The notes below the pieces were generated by a model, which was not told where the DNA came from, made no database searches, and saw only the letters and a program-made list of their open reading frames with translations. The position numbers and the translations under genes are program-made. From Mesorhizobium sp. B4-1-4 (GTDB lineage: Bacteria; Pseudomonadota; Alphaproteobacteria; Rhizobiales; Rhizobiaceae): 64,000 nucleotides of DNA. Position 1 is the stretch's first letter; every line of letters starts with the position of its first letter. The stretch spans positions 1,178,001 through 1,242,000 of the forward strand of contig NZ_CP083950.1 of the NCBI RefSeq assembly GCF_006439395.2, read 5' to 3'. Shown here in pieces: positions 57,396 through 64,000 of this stretch.

Positions 57396-57763
57396 GTTTC
57401 GGAACATCTATTCCTGTCCGTTGTCACGGCATCGGAAATCTCAGCCGGAATAGCCAAAGGCCGAGCGCGAAGGAGCGACCACGAAAGCCGCTTTGCTCCG
57501 CGACTGGTGGCAGGCGATCGAGTGTCTTTATGGAGCGCGGATTCTTCCCTTTGATTTGCGCGGCAAATGCCGCCGGAGCCATTCTCGATCGTGCAAGGGG
57601 ACATCGGCCAGGATACGAGGATATAGCGATCGCCGCGATGGCTGAGGTTCGTGGGCTGACGATATTGACGGAAAACGAGCGCCATTTTGCACCTCTGGGG
57701 GTGCCAATGCTGAATCCGCTGAAGGTCCTTCCGCCGCTCCCCGCGGCCAATCCATCACTTTAA
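57396..57763 (+). pseudogene. Broken VapC-type PIN-domain toxin gene
   Basis: Three frames in turn carry a PIN domain: HLFLSVVTASEISAGIAKGR, then ALLRDWWQAIECLYGARILPFDL, then AANAAGAILDRARGHRPGYE followed by DIAIAAMAEVRGLTILTENE and RHFAPLGVPMLNPL. Frame changes occur near 57475 and 57565. The N-terminal LDTNV-type Asp segment is also absent, so no nuclease can be made. No antitoxin gene is seen upstream; the MarR gene is immediately before it. Confidence 0.82.
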
Positions 57764-57997
57764 TCGTAGCCAGCGATTGGCGCGCCGGACCAGCGCGCTG
57801 TTGGATGCACCGGCCTCAGGATGCATGCCGACCATGAACAGCGTTGCTGGAACCTGCTCCACCTCCAGCACGTCGAGGATGTTGCTGGTGCCGTTCAGTG
57901 GCCCATCGTCGAAGGTGAGATAAATGATGCGATCCGCCCCATGGGCCGGCAACGCGGACATAAAAATGGCCGTCAGAACAAACCGAACGAATGTCAT
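57755..57997 (-). pseudogene. 5' remnant of a polysaccharide deacetylase gene
   Basis: An 80-codon open frame with a signal peptide (MTFVRFVLTAIFMSALPAHG) and the NodB-homology motif 1 IYLTFDDGPLNGTSNILDVL, followed by PATLFMVGMHPEAGASNSAL, then a stop after RRANRWLRLK. The family normally exceeds 200 residues with an HxxxH metal motif, which is missing. The frame ends inside the tail of the PIN remnant, so the break point joins two decayed genes. Confidence 0.78.
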
Positions 57998-58072
57998 AAG
58001 CCGCCGTATCCGTTTACGATCACGGCAGGCCGCCCTTTTCGTGGCTGGTTGTCAAGACGGGCCGGGTTCTAC

Positions 58073-60145
58073 CTACGCCAGGCTGCCTTGCAGCACTGTC
58101 AGCCTGGCCTTCTTCGGCATGCGGGCCGTCAGCCATTCCAAAGCCTTGTCGTGCGGCATGGGGAAGGCGATCGAATAGCCCTGCACCTGATCGCAGCCGA
58201 TCGCCATCAGCGAGTCGAGCTCGGCCTCGGTTTCGGCGCCCTCGGCGACGATCGAGATGCCGAGGCCGCGGGCAAGTTCTGTGATGGCGCGCACGATCTT
58301 GGAGTTGTCGCCATTCTCATGGATGTTCTGGACAAAGCGGCGATCGATCTTGAGCCGATCGATCTCGTTGGGATTGACGTGGCTCAGCGAGGCATAGCCG
58401 GTGCCGAAATCATCGAGCTCCAGATGGACGCCGGCTGCCCTGATGTGACGAAGCTTGGCCGCGATGCCTGTCTTCTCATCGTCCAGGATGACGGACTCGA
58501 CGATTTCCAGCGACAGTTTCTGCGGCGGCAATCCGGCCTTCTCCAGTGTCTCGAACAGGAACGTATCGAAATCGTGCTCGCGCAACTCGGTACCAGAGAC
58601 ATTGACGGCAAGCCGGCCGAAGGCAATCCCGGCACGGTTCCATTCGGCTGCCTCGCTGATCGCCTTGCTGATCACGATGCGACCGATCTCCGGCATGAAG
58701 CCGCATTTCTCGGCGACCGGAATGAATTCGCCCGGCGAGATCATGCCGCGCTTGGGATGGTTCCAGCGCACGAGGGCCTCGATGCCGCTGATGGTGCCGT
58801 TTGTCAGGGAAACCTGCGGCTGGAAATAAACCTGGAACGCTTTTTCCGAAATGGCGACCTTGATGTCATGCTCGAGCTGCTTGCGGTAGTCGAGCTCGCG
58901 ACGCAGCTCCTCCGAGAAGAACGAGAAGTTGCCGCCGCCCATCTTCTTGGCTGAGTAGAGCGCCAGATCGGCATGGACGAGCAGGTCCTGGGCATTGTCG
59001 GCATCGATCGGATAGACGGCGATGCCGCCGCTGGCGCCAGGAAGAATGGTGGTGCCCTGGAAAATGATGGGCTCATTGATGTGCGCAAGGATACGCCGTG
59101 CCAGCATGTTGATATCTTCGGTGCTGCCGGCCCCATTGAGGATCATCACGAATTCGTCGCCACCGAGCCGCGCGCACAGATCCGACGCCCGGCAGGAATC
59201 GCGCATGCGCTGCGCCGTCACCACCAGGACGTAGTCGCCGGCGGCGTGGCCAAGCGTATCGTTAATCTGCTTGAAGCGGTCAAGGTCGAGCTGGACTACG
59301 GCCAAGCGTTCGCGCCGGCGATGCGCGCCCTTGATCAGCGTGTCGAAATGGTCGGTCAGGAAGGTGCGGTTGTGCAGGCCGGTCAGGCCGTCGTGAACCG
59401 CGATGAAGGCCATCGAATTGCGCGCATCGACCAGTTCACGCGTCTTGCGCAGGATCGCGTTGGACATCGGCCTGAAGATGAACAGCGCGACCAGCAGGAT
59501 GACGCCGAGGGTGGCGAAGAAGAGCGTGCGATGGAGGGCGAGCAGCTTTTCGGAGCGCTCGTCGGCATCGGCGCTGATACGCTGTCCGAGCGCGGCATAG
59601 CCCGACAGGGTGGCATTGGCGACCGAGGCATCCAGGTTGACGCGTTCGGCGCCGCCTTTGTAGCCGCCATTGTCGGGATGGTTGAGTTGCGATTCGAAGG
59701 CGGAGACCAGACGGTCGCCATTTGCGATCAGGCCAACCGAAAAATAGTCGAGATGGAAGGGCTTGGCGAAAAGCACGCTCTCGATCGATTTTGAATTGAG
59801 CTTGGCCGGCGATTCCGGCTTCGCCCCCGTCTGCTTGAGCAGCAGATCGTAGTTCGTCTCGAACTCTGCCGTAGCCTGCTTCAGAGCGCTGACCAGCGCC
59901 GGCTGCTTGTCGCGAGAGGCGGCGCCCGTTGCGCTGGCAAGAAAGACGATGCGCTGCGACAATGTTTTCTGCGTGCCGACGATGTCGAGCAAGGTGTGGT
60001 TGTGCTGCTGCGTGGCCATCGTCTGCTGCAGCAGGACGAAGGAGGCCGCCACCATGGCGGCAATGATCAGCAGCGCCAGCCAATAGCCGGCCTTGATCAG
60101 CAGGATGAGCTTGCCTGAAACGGTTTGCACCGGCTGCTGCGACAT
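58073..60145 (-). CDS. Membrane-bound PilJ-GGDEF-EAL cyclic-di-GMP protein
   Basis: A 690-residue signalling protein. A first membrane helix (about 12-40) is followed by a periplasmic PilJ/NarX-like sensor part with QKTLSQRIVFLASATG (about 59-74) and a second helix (about 208-226). The GGDEF domain is intact (ARLGGDEFVM, 328-332), as is the EAL domain (SGIEALVRWNHP, 456-458; later DDFGTGYASLSHV and EIVESVILDDEKTG). Both catalytic motifs are complete, so it could make and degrade c-di-GMP. The frame extends to 60334; starts at 60190 or 60145 are plausible and 60145 is used. Confidence 0.92.
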   Translation of the reverse strand: MSQQPVQTVSGKLILLIKAGYWLALLIIAAMVAASFVLLQQTMATQQHNHTLLDIVGTQKTLSQRIVFLASATGAASRDKQPALVSALKQATAEFETNYDLLLKQTGAKPESPAKLNSKSIESVLFAKPFHLDYFSVGLIANGDRLVSAFESQLNHPDNGGYKGGAERVNLDASVANATLSGYAALGQRISADADERSEKLLALHRTLFFATLGVILLVALFIFRPMSNAILRKTRELVDARNSMAFIAVHDGLTGLHNRTFLTDHFDTLIKGAHRRRERLAVVQLDLDRFKQINDTLGHAAGDYVLVVTAQRMRDSCRASDLCARLGGDEFVMILNGAGSTEDINMLARRILAHINEPIIFQGTTILPGASGGIAVYPIDADNAQDLLVHADLALYSAKKMGGGNFSFFSEELRRELDYRKQLEHDIKVAISEKAFQVYFQPQVSLTNGTISGIEALVRWNHPKRGMISPGEFIPVAEKCGFMPEIGRIVISKAISEAAEWNRAGIAFGRLAVNVSGTELREHDFDTFLFETLEKAGLPPQKLSLEIVESVILDDEKTGIAAKLRHIRAAGVHLELDDFGTGYASLSHVNPNEIDRLKIDRRFVQNIHENGDNSKIVRAITELARGLGISIVAEGAETEAELDSLMAIGCDQVQGYSIAFPMPHDKALEWLTARMPKKARLTVLQGSLA

Positions 60146-60453
60146 TTTCGGGGGCGGCCTCTCGCCAACGGATTCCTGTGTGAGCACCATTGAAGCGTAA
60201 ACGTTAACAGGACTGGAAATCGACGGTCGGCCGGCAAGGGGCAAAGGGGTAAAGATCGCGAAATGGTTATCGGGTTCTTGCGCGGTCGGCCCGCATTTGA
60301 ACATTCGTCGTCCCGTACGTCCCCGCATGATCATTTGAGCGATACCCGTGGCGTCTCAGCCGATGCTGCCCGGCCACCCGATCCGGTCGCTTTTACGATG
60401 GATTTTTTGCGCTGGGGGGACGACAGTCTGCCCACGTCAAACGAGGCCTGATC

Positions 60454-61641
60454 ATGACCGCAGCATTTCTCTCCCATATCGACAGCGAGCTTGCAGGACT
60501 GAAATCCGCCGGCCTCTACAAGTCCGAGCGGGTGATTTCCTCGATGCAGTCGGCGCAGATCGAGGTCGGCGGCGAGAGAGTACTGAATTTCTGCGCCAAC
60601 AATTATTTGGGCCTCGCCGACAGCGCTGATTTGCGAACGGCGGCCAAGCAGGCGCTCGACCGTTATGGCTACGGCATGGCGTCGGTGCGCTTCATTTGCG
60701 GCACGCAGGAGGAGCACAAGCAGCTCGAGGCGACGATTTCATCTTTCCTGGGCCTGGAAGACACCATTCTCTATGGCTCCTGCTTCGACGCCAATGGCGG
60801 CCTGTTCGAGACGCTGCTTGGTGAGGAAGACGCTGTTATCTCGGATGCGCTGAACCATGCCTCGATCATCGACGGTGTCAGGCTGTCGAAGGCTAAGCGC
60901 TTTCGCTACGCCAACAACGACATGGCCGACCTTGAAGCGCGGCTGAAGGAAGCGAAGGACTGCCGCTTTCGTCTGATTGCCACCGACGGTGTGTTTTCGA
61001 TGGATGGCATCATCGCCAACCTCAAGGGGGTCCGCGATCTCGCCGACAAATATGATGCGATGGTGATGGTGGACGACAGCCATGCGGTCGGCTTCGTCGG
61101 CAGGAATGGCCGTGGCTCGGCCGAACATTGCGGTGTCGAGGGCAGGGTGGACATCATCACCGGCACGCTGGGCAAGGCGCTCGGCGGCGCGTCCGGCGGT
61201 TACACGTCGGGCAAAAGCCAGGTGGTCGACTGGCTGCGCCAGCGCTCGCGGCCCTATCTCTTTTCCAACACGTTGATGCCGGCGATCGCCGGCGCCTCGA
61301 TCAAGGTGTTCGACCTGATCCGCCATGGCGATGCCTTGCGCGAGCGCCTATATGCCAATGCGGCGCGATTCAGGTCCGAAATGGGCAAGCTCGGCTTCAC
61401 GTTGGCGGGAGCGGATCATCCGATCATACCGGTGATGCTGGGCGATGCGAACTTGGCGCAGGAGATGGCGGCACGCATGCTGAAACGCGGCATCTATGTC
61501 ATCGGCTTTTCCTTTCCGGTGGTACCGAAGGGCCAGGCGCGCATCCGCACCCAGATGTCGGCGGCGCATTCCACCGCGGATATTGACCGCGCGGTGGCGG
61601 CGTTTGGCGCGGTCGGCAAGGAACTGGGCGTGATTTCCTGA
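60454..61641 (+). CDS. kbl: Glycine C-acetyltransferase (2-amino-3-ketobutyrate CoA ligase)
   Basis: PLP enzyme of threonine breakdown: cleaves 2-amino-3-ketobutyrate with CoA to glycine and acetyl-CoA. The 395-residue alpha-oxoamine synthase has [37 protein letters not shown] and the PLP lysine in [20 protein letters not shown]. It is followed by tdh after 52 bases, forming the standard two-step pathway. Confidence 0.96.
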   Translation: MTAAFLSHIDSELAGLKSAGLYKSERVISSMQSAQIEVGGERVLNFCANNYLGLADSADLRTAAKQALDRYGYGMASVRFICGTQEEHKQLEATISSFLGLEDTILYGSCFDANGGLFETLLGEEDAVISDALNHASIIDGVRLSKAKRFRYANNDMADLEARLKEAKDCRFRLIATDGVFSMDGIIANLKGVRDLADKYDAMVMVDDSHAVGFVGRNGRGSAEHCGVEGRVDIITGTLGKALGGASGGYTSGKSQVVDWLRQRSRPYLFSNTLMPAIAGASIKVFDLIRHGDALRERLYANAARFRSEMGKLGFTLAGADHPIIPVMLGDANLAQEMAARMLKRGIYVIGFSFPVVPKGQARIRTQMSAAHSTADIDRAVAAFGAVGKELGVIS

Positions 61642-61693
61642 ACGGCCGGTACCGAAAAACGATTCCGGATCAAGAGATTCAAGGGACAAAAGC

Positions 61694-62728
61694 ATGTCGA
61701 ACATGATGAAGGCACTGGTGAAGGCCAAGGCCGAACCGGGCATCTGGATGGAAGAGGTGCCGGTGCCGGAGATCGGCCCCAACGATGTGCTGATCAAGGT
61801 GAAGAAGACCGCGATCTGCGGCACCGACGTCCACATCTACAATTGGGACCAGTGGGCGCAGAAAACGGTGCCGGTACCGATGGTGACCGGCCATGAATTC
61901 GTTGGCACCGTCGCTGATTTCGGTGCGGCGGTCACCGAATACAAGGTCGGCCAGCGCGTTTCGGGCGAGGGGCACATCGTCTGCGGCCATTGCCGCAACT
62001 GTCGCGCCGGGCGAGGGCATCTCTGCCGCAACACGCTCGGCGTTGGCGTCAGCCGGCCGGGCGCTTTCGGCGAGTATCTGGCGATCCCGCAGCACAATGT
62101 GGTACCGATCCCCGATGACGTGCCGGACGAGGTCGCGGCGATTTTTGATCCCCTCGGCAATGCCGTCCACACCGCATTGTCTTTCGATCTGGTCGGCGAG
62201 GATGTGCTGGTCACCGGCGCCGGGCCGATCGGCATCATGGGCGCGTTGGTGGCGCAATGCGTGGGCGCCAGGAAAGTCGTCATCACCGACATCAACCCGG
62301 TGCGGTTGGCCTTGGCGAAAAAGCTCGGCGTCCAGCACGTCGTCGATGCCTCCAAGGAAAAGCTGCGCGACGTCATGCCGGCGCTCGGCATGACGGAGGG
62401 GTTTGACGTCGGCCTTGAGATGTCGGGTGCCGCACCCGCCTTCCGCGACATGATCGACACCATGAACAATGGCGGCAAGATCGCCATCCTCGGCATCGCG
62501 CCGACCGGCTTCGAGATCGACTGGAACAAGGTCATCTTCAAGATGCTGCACCTGAAAGGCATTTACGGGCGCGAAATGTTCGAGACCTGGTACAAGATGA
62601 TCGCGCTGGTGCAGGGGCCGCTGGATGTGTCGGGGTTGATCACGCACCGGATCGGCATCGACGATTATCAGGCTGGGTTCGATGCGATGCGCAGCGGCAG
62701 CTCGGGCAAGGTGGTGATGGATTGGTGA
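61694..62728 (+). CDS. tdh: L-threonine 3-dehydrogenase
   Basis: Oxidises threonine to 2-amino-3-ketobutyrate for Kbl. The 344-residue zinc medium-chain dehydrogenase has the catalytic zinc residues in [15 protein letters not shown] and VTGHEFVG, the structural zinc cysteines in [15 protein letters not shown] and the NAD site [17 protein letters not shown]. Length and spacing are normal. ATG 61694 (MSNMMKAL) is used; ATG 61703 or 61706 inside it is possible. Confidence 0.96.
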   Translation: MSNMMKALVKAKAEPGIWMEEVPVPEIGPNDVLIKVKKTAICGTDVHIYNWDQWAQKTVPVPMVTGHEFVGTVADFGAAVTEYKVGQRVSGEGHIVCGHCRNCRAGRGHLCRNTLGVGVSRPGAFGEYLAIPQHNVVPIPDDVPDEVAAIFDPLGNAVHTALSFDLVGEDVLVTGAGPIGIMGALVAQCVGARKVVITDINPVRLALAKKLGVQHVVDASKEKLRDVMPALGMTEGFDVGLEMSGAAPAFRDMIDTMNNGGKIAILGIAPTGFEIDWNKVIFKMLHLKGIYGREMFETWYKMIALVQGPLDVSGLITHRIGIDDYQAGFDAMRSGSSGKVVMDW

Positions 62729-62821
62729 GGGGCGTTGATAGAGACGTAGAGTTCCTTCGCCCCCTCTGTCCTGCCGGACATCTCCCCGAAAGACCTGTGT
62801 GGGCGAAGAGCGCCACCCTAT

Positions 62822-62895
62822 CCTATCCTTCGTCATTCTAGGGCGGAGCAAGGAGCGAAGCGACGCCCGCAGACCCTAGAATGACGAAGGATAGG
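62822..62895. terminator. Large perfect hairpin between convergent tdh and MarR gene
   Basis: Arms 62822-62843 and 62874-62895 are perfectly complementary over 22 bp (left arm begins CCTATCCTTCGTCATTCTAG), with a 30-base loop; weaker pairing (GAAGAGCGCC with GGCGTTCTTC) extends the stem. There is no T-run. It may be a bidirectional terminator or a mobile palindrome of the rhizobial type. Confidence 0.7.
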
Positions 62896-62908
62896 GCGGC
62901 GTTCTTCG

Positions 62909-63352
62909 CTACGCTGCAGATAACGCCACCTCCAGCGCCGCCACGCCTCTCACGATCGCCGCCCGTTCCTCCGCACTCAGCCTCGCCAGCAACTCCCTTT
63001 CAAACGCCTTTGCCAGCGGCACCATCTCCCGATAGGCCGCGAGACCCGCTTTGGTCAGCGCCAGATGCTCGACACGGCGATCATTCTCGTCCGGCACACG
63101 CGTCAACCACCGCCGCCGCTCGAGCTCGGCGACCGCGCGCGACACCTTGGTCTTGTGCATGGCCGACTGCTCGCCGAGCTCCGTGGCCGTCATCGTGCCG
63201 CGCTGGCCGATCCCGGAAAGGGTACGCCATTCCGGCCGGGTCAGGCCGTGGCGCTCCTTGTAGATGCGCGAGAATTCGCGGCTGACTGCGTCGGCAAGCC
63301 TGTAGAGCCGATAGGGCAGGAAGCTTTCAAGTTCTAGGATTTCGGGTTCCAT
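62909..63352 (-). CDS. MarR-family regulator divergent from hmgA
   Basis: A 147-residue winged-helix protein with the MarR core TRPEWRTLSGIGQRGTMTAT, ELGEQSAMHKTKVSRAVAEL and the wing RVPDENDRRVEHLALTKAG. It is divergent from homogentisate dioxygenase, with 90 bases between starts, so it is the likely repressor of tyrosine/phenylalanine breakdown genes, probably answering to homogentisate. ATG 63352 (MEPEILELESF) is preferred over the GTG at 63361. Confidence 0.9.
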   Translation of the reverse strand: MEPEILELESFLPYRLYRLADAVSREFSRIYKERHGLTRPEWRTLSGIGQRGTMTATELGEQSAMHKTKVSRAVAELERRRWLTRVPDENDRRVEHLALTKAGLAAYREMVPLAKAFERELLARLSAEERAAIVRGVAALEVALSAA

Positions 63353-63401
63353 GATACGCACCGAGGATGCAGCGTTCGCCGTTGATAGTTACATTTTCAA
63401 T

Positions 63402-63417
63402 GGTTACAAATGAAACC
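63402..63417. promoter_or_regulatory. Imperfect inverted repeat upstream of hmgA, candidate MarR site
   Basis: GGTTAC-AAAT-GAAACC reads as an imperfect dyad (GGTT...AACC outer arms) in the AT-rich divergent promoter region. A related half (GTTACATTTTC) lies 15 bases to the left. Confidence 0.45.
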
Positions 63418-63442
63418 AATTTGGTCAATCGGGGAGGAAGCG

Positions 63443-64000
63443 ATGGCCTTTTCCTATATGCCGGGTTTCGGCAACGACTTCGAAACCGAGGCGCTGCCCG
63501 GCGCGCTGCCGCAGGGGCGGAATTCGCCGCAGCGGCCAGCCTACGGGCTCTATGCCGAGCAACTCTCGGGCTCACCCTTCACCGCGCCGCGCGGCACCAA
63601 TGAGCGCTCCTGGCTTTATCGCATCAGGCCAAGCGTAAAACACACTGGCCGATTCAAGCCGGCTAACTATCCCTTATGGAAGACAGCCCCCAATGTCGGC
63701 GATCATGAACTGGCGCTCGGCCAGTATCGCTGGAACCCGGTGCCGATGCCGAAGGAGCAGACCGATTTCATCCAGGGCATGCGCACCATCACCACGGCCG
63801 GCGACGTGCTCGGCCAGACCGGCATGGCAGCCCATGTCTATGTCGCCAACACATCGATGATCGATGATCATTTCTTCAACGCCGACGGTGAGTTGCTGAT
63901 CGTGCCGCAGGTCGGCGCCTTGCGCCTTGTCACCGAGATGGGCGTCATCGAACTGCGGCCAGGCGAGATCGCCGTATTGCCGCGCGGCCTCGTGTTCAAG
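63443..64000 (+). CDS. hmgA: Homogentisate 1,2-dioxygenase, 5' part
   Basis: Opens the ring of homogentisate in tyrosine and phenylalanine degradation. The first 186 codons are present and the frame is open at the window edge. The N-terminus [20 protein letters not shown], then [40 protein letters not shown] and [20 protein letters not shown] are characteristic. The catalytic iron residues would lie beyond the end. GGGGAGGAAG precedes the ATG. Confidence 0.97.
   Translation, partial: MAFSYMPGFGNDFETEALPGALPQGRNSPQRPAYGLYAEQLSGSPFTAPRGTNERSWLYRIRPSVKHTGRFKPANYPLWKTAPNVGDHELALGQYRWNPVPMPKEQTDFIQGMRTITTAGDVLGQTGMAAHVYVANTSMIDDHFFNADGELLIVPQVGALRLVTEMGVIELRPGEIAVLPRGLVFK

Overview
The window reads as chromosomal DNA of an alphaproteobacterium of the order Hyphomicrobiales, most likely Mesorhizobium or a close Phyllobacteriaceae relative. 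This is inferred from the high GC content, the CIRCE-controlled groESL operon with a CTTGAC-N17-CTATCT promoter, the protein families present (DUF1636, DUF2093, DUF4170, TIGR01459-type HAD, HpbD-like epimerase) and several short dispersed intergenic repeats. It was identified by reading alone; no database search was run.

Layout. 1-2046: groEL (3' end off the window), groES, their promoter and CIRCE element (all on the minus strand). 2100-3590: an ATP-grasp-like gene remnant, then a MarR-GNAT fusion regulator. 3600-7431: dispersed repeat, promoter, cobalamin riboswitch and a DUF1636/ATPase/binding-protein/permease operon for corrinoid-type uptake. 7590-11080: MarR regulator with EmrA/EmrB-type drug efflux. 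11105-13508: a broken 2-oxoglutarate oxygenase, a CAP-domain lipoprotein, a DUF2189 membrane protein and a LysE/RhtB exporter. 13927-28558: mostly housekeeping genes (HAD phosphatase, ribF, HdeD-like, MipA/OmpV-like, ileS, lipoprotein, tadA, an RluB-type pseudouridine synthase with long basic repeats, rsmD, two M16 proteases, patatin). 28765-30190: an IS701-like insertion sequence with a frameshifted transposase. 30254-39153: divergent efp/epmA, VOC protein, then a run of pmbA, a CysQ-like phosphatase, DUF4170, DUF374 acyltransferase, waaA and lpxK (lipid A-Kdo assembly), followed by DUF2093. 39192-44561: a LysR/EamA pair, mutL, and a GlxA-type AraC regulator divergent from a small ABM monooxygenase. 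44673-52183: a LysR-controlled quaternary-amine cassette. 52309-57997: two paralogous secreted proteins, queF, a second demethylase-like flavoprotein, a MarR/membrane protein pair and two decayed genes. 58073-64000: PilJ-GGDEF-EAL protein, kbl-tdh threonine degradation, MarR regulator and the start of hmgA.

The most interesting region is 44673-52183. A LysR gene faces a co-oriented set: a non-pyrrolysine MttB-family methyltransferase, a Tat-exported oligopeptide-type binding protein, an Old-Yellow-Enzyme/[4Fe-4S] demethylase-like flavoprotein, and an enolase-superfamily protein that closely resembles 4-hydroxyproline betaine 2-epimerase (HpbD). The epimerase carries Tyr56 and Trp320 at the positions I recall as the cation-binding aromatics. 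No Rieske-type betaine demethylase is present. I therefore infer a betaine (proline betaine or hydroxyproline betaine) degradation route in which a corrinoid-dependent MttB-type methyl transfer replaces the Rieske step. A second OYE-type demethylase homologue lies 1.8 kb downstream. The corrinoid import operon with its B12 riboswitch at the other end of the window would be relevant if the MttB protein uses a cobamide.

The accessory signal is mostly decay: an IS insertion, four gene remnants and copies of short repeats. Five regulator genes have clear inverted-repeat operator candidates at or next to their own starts.
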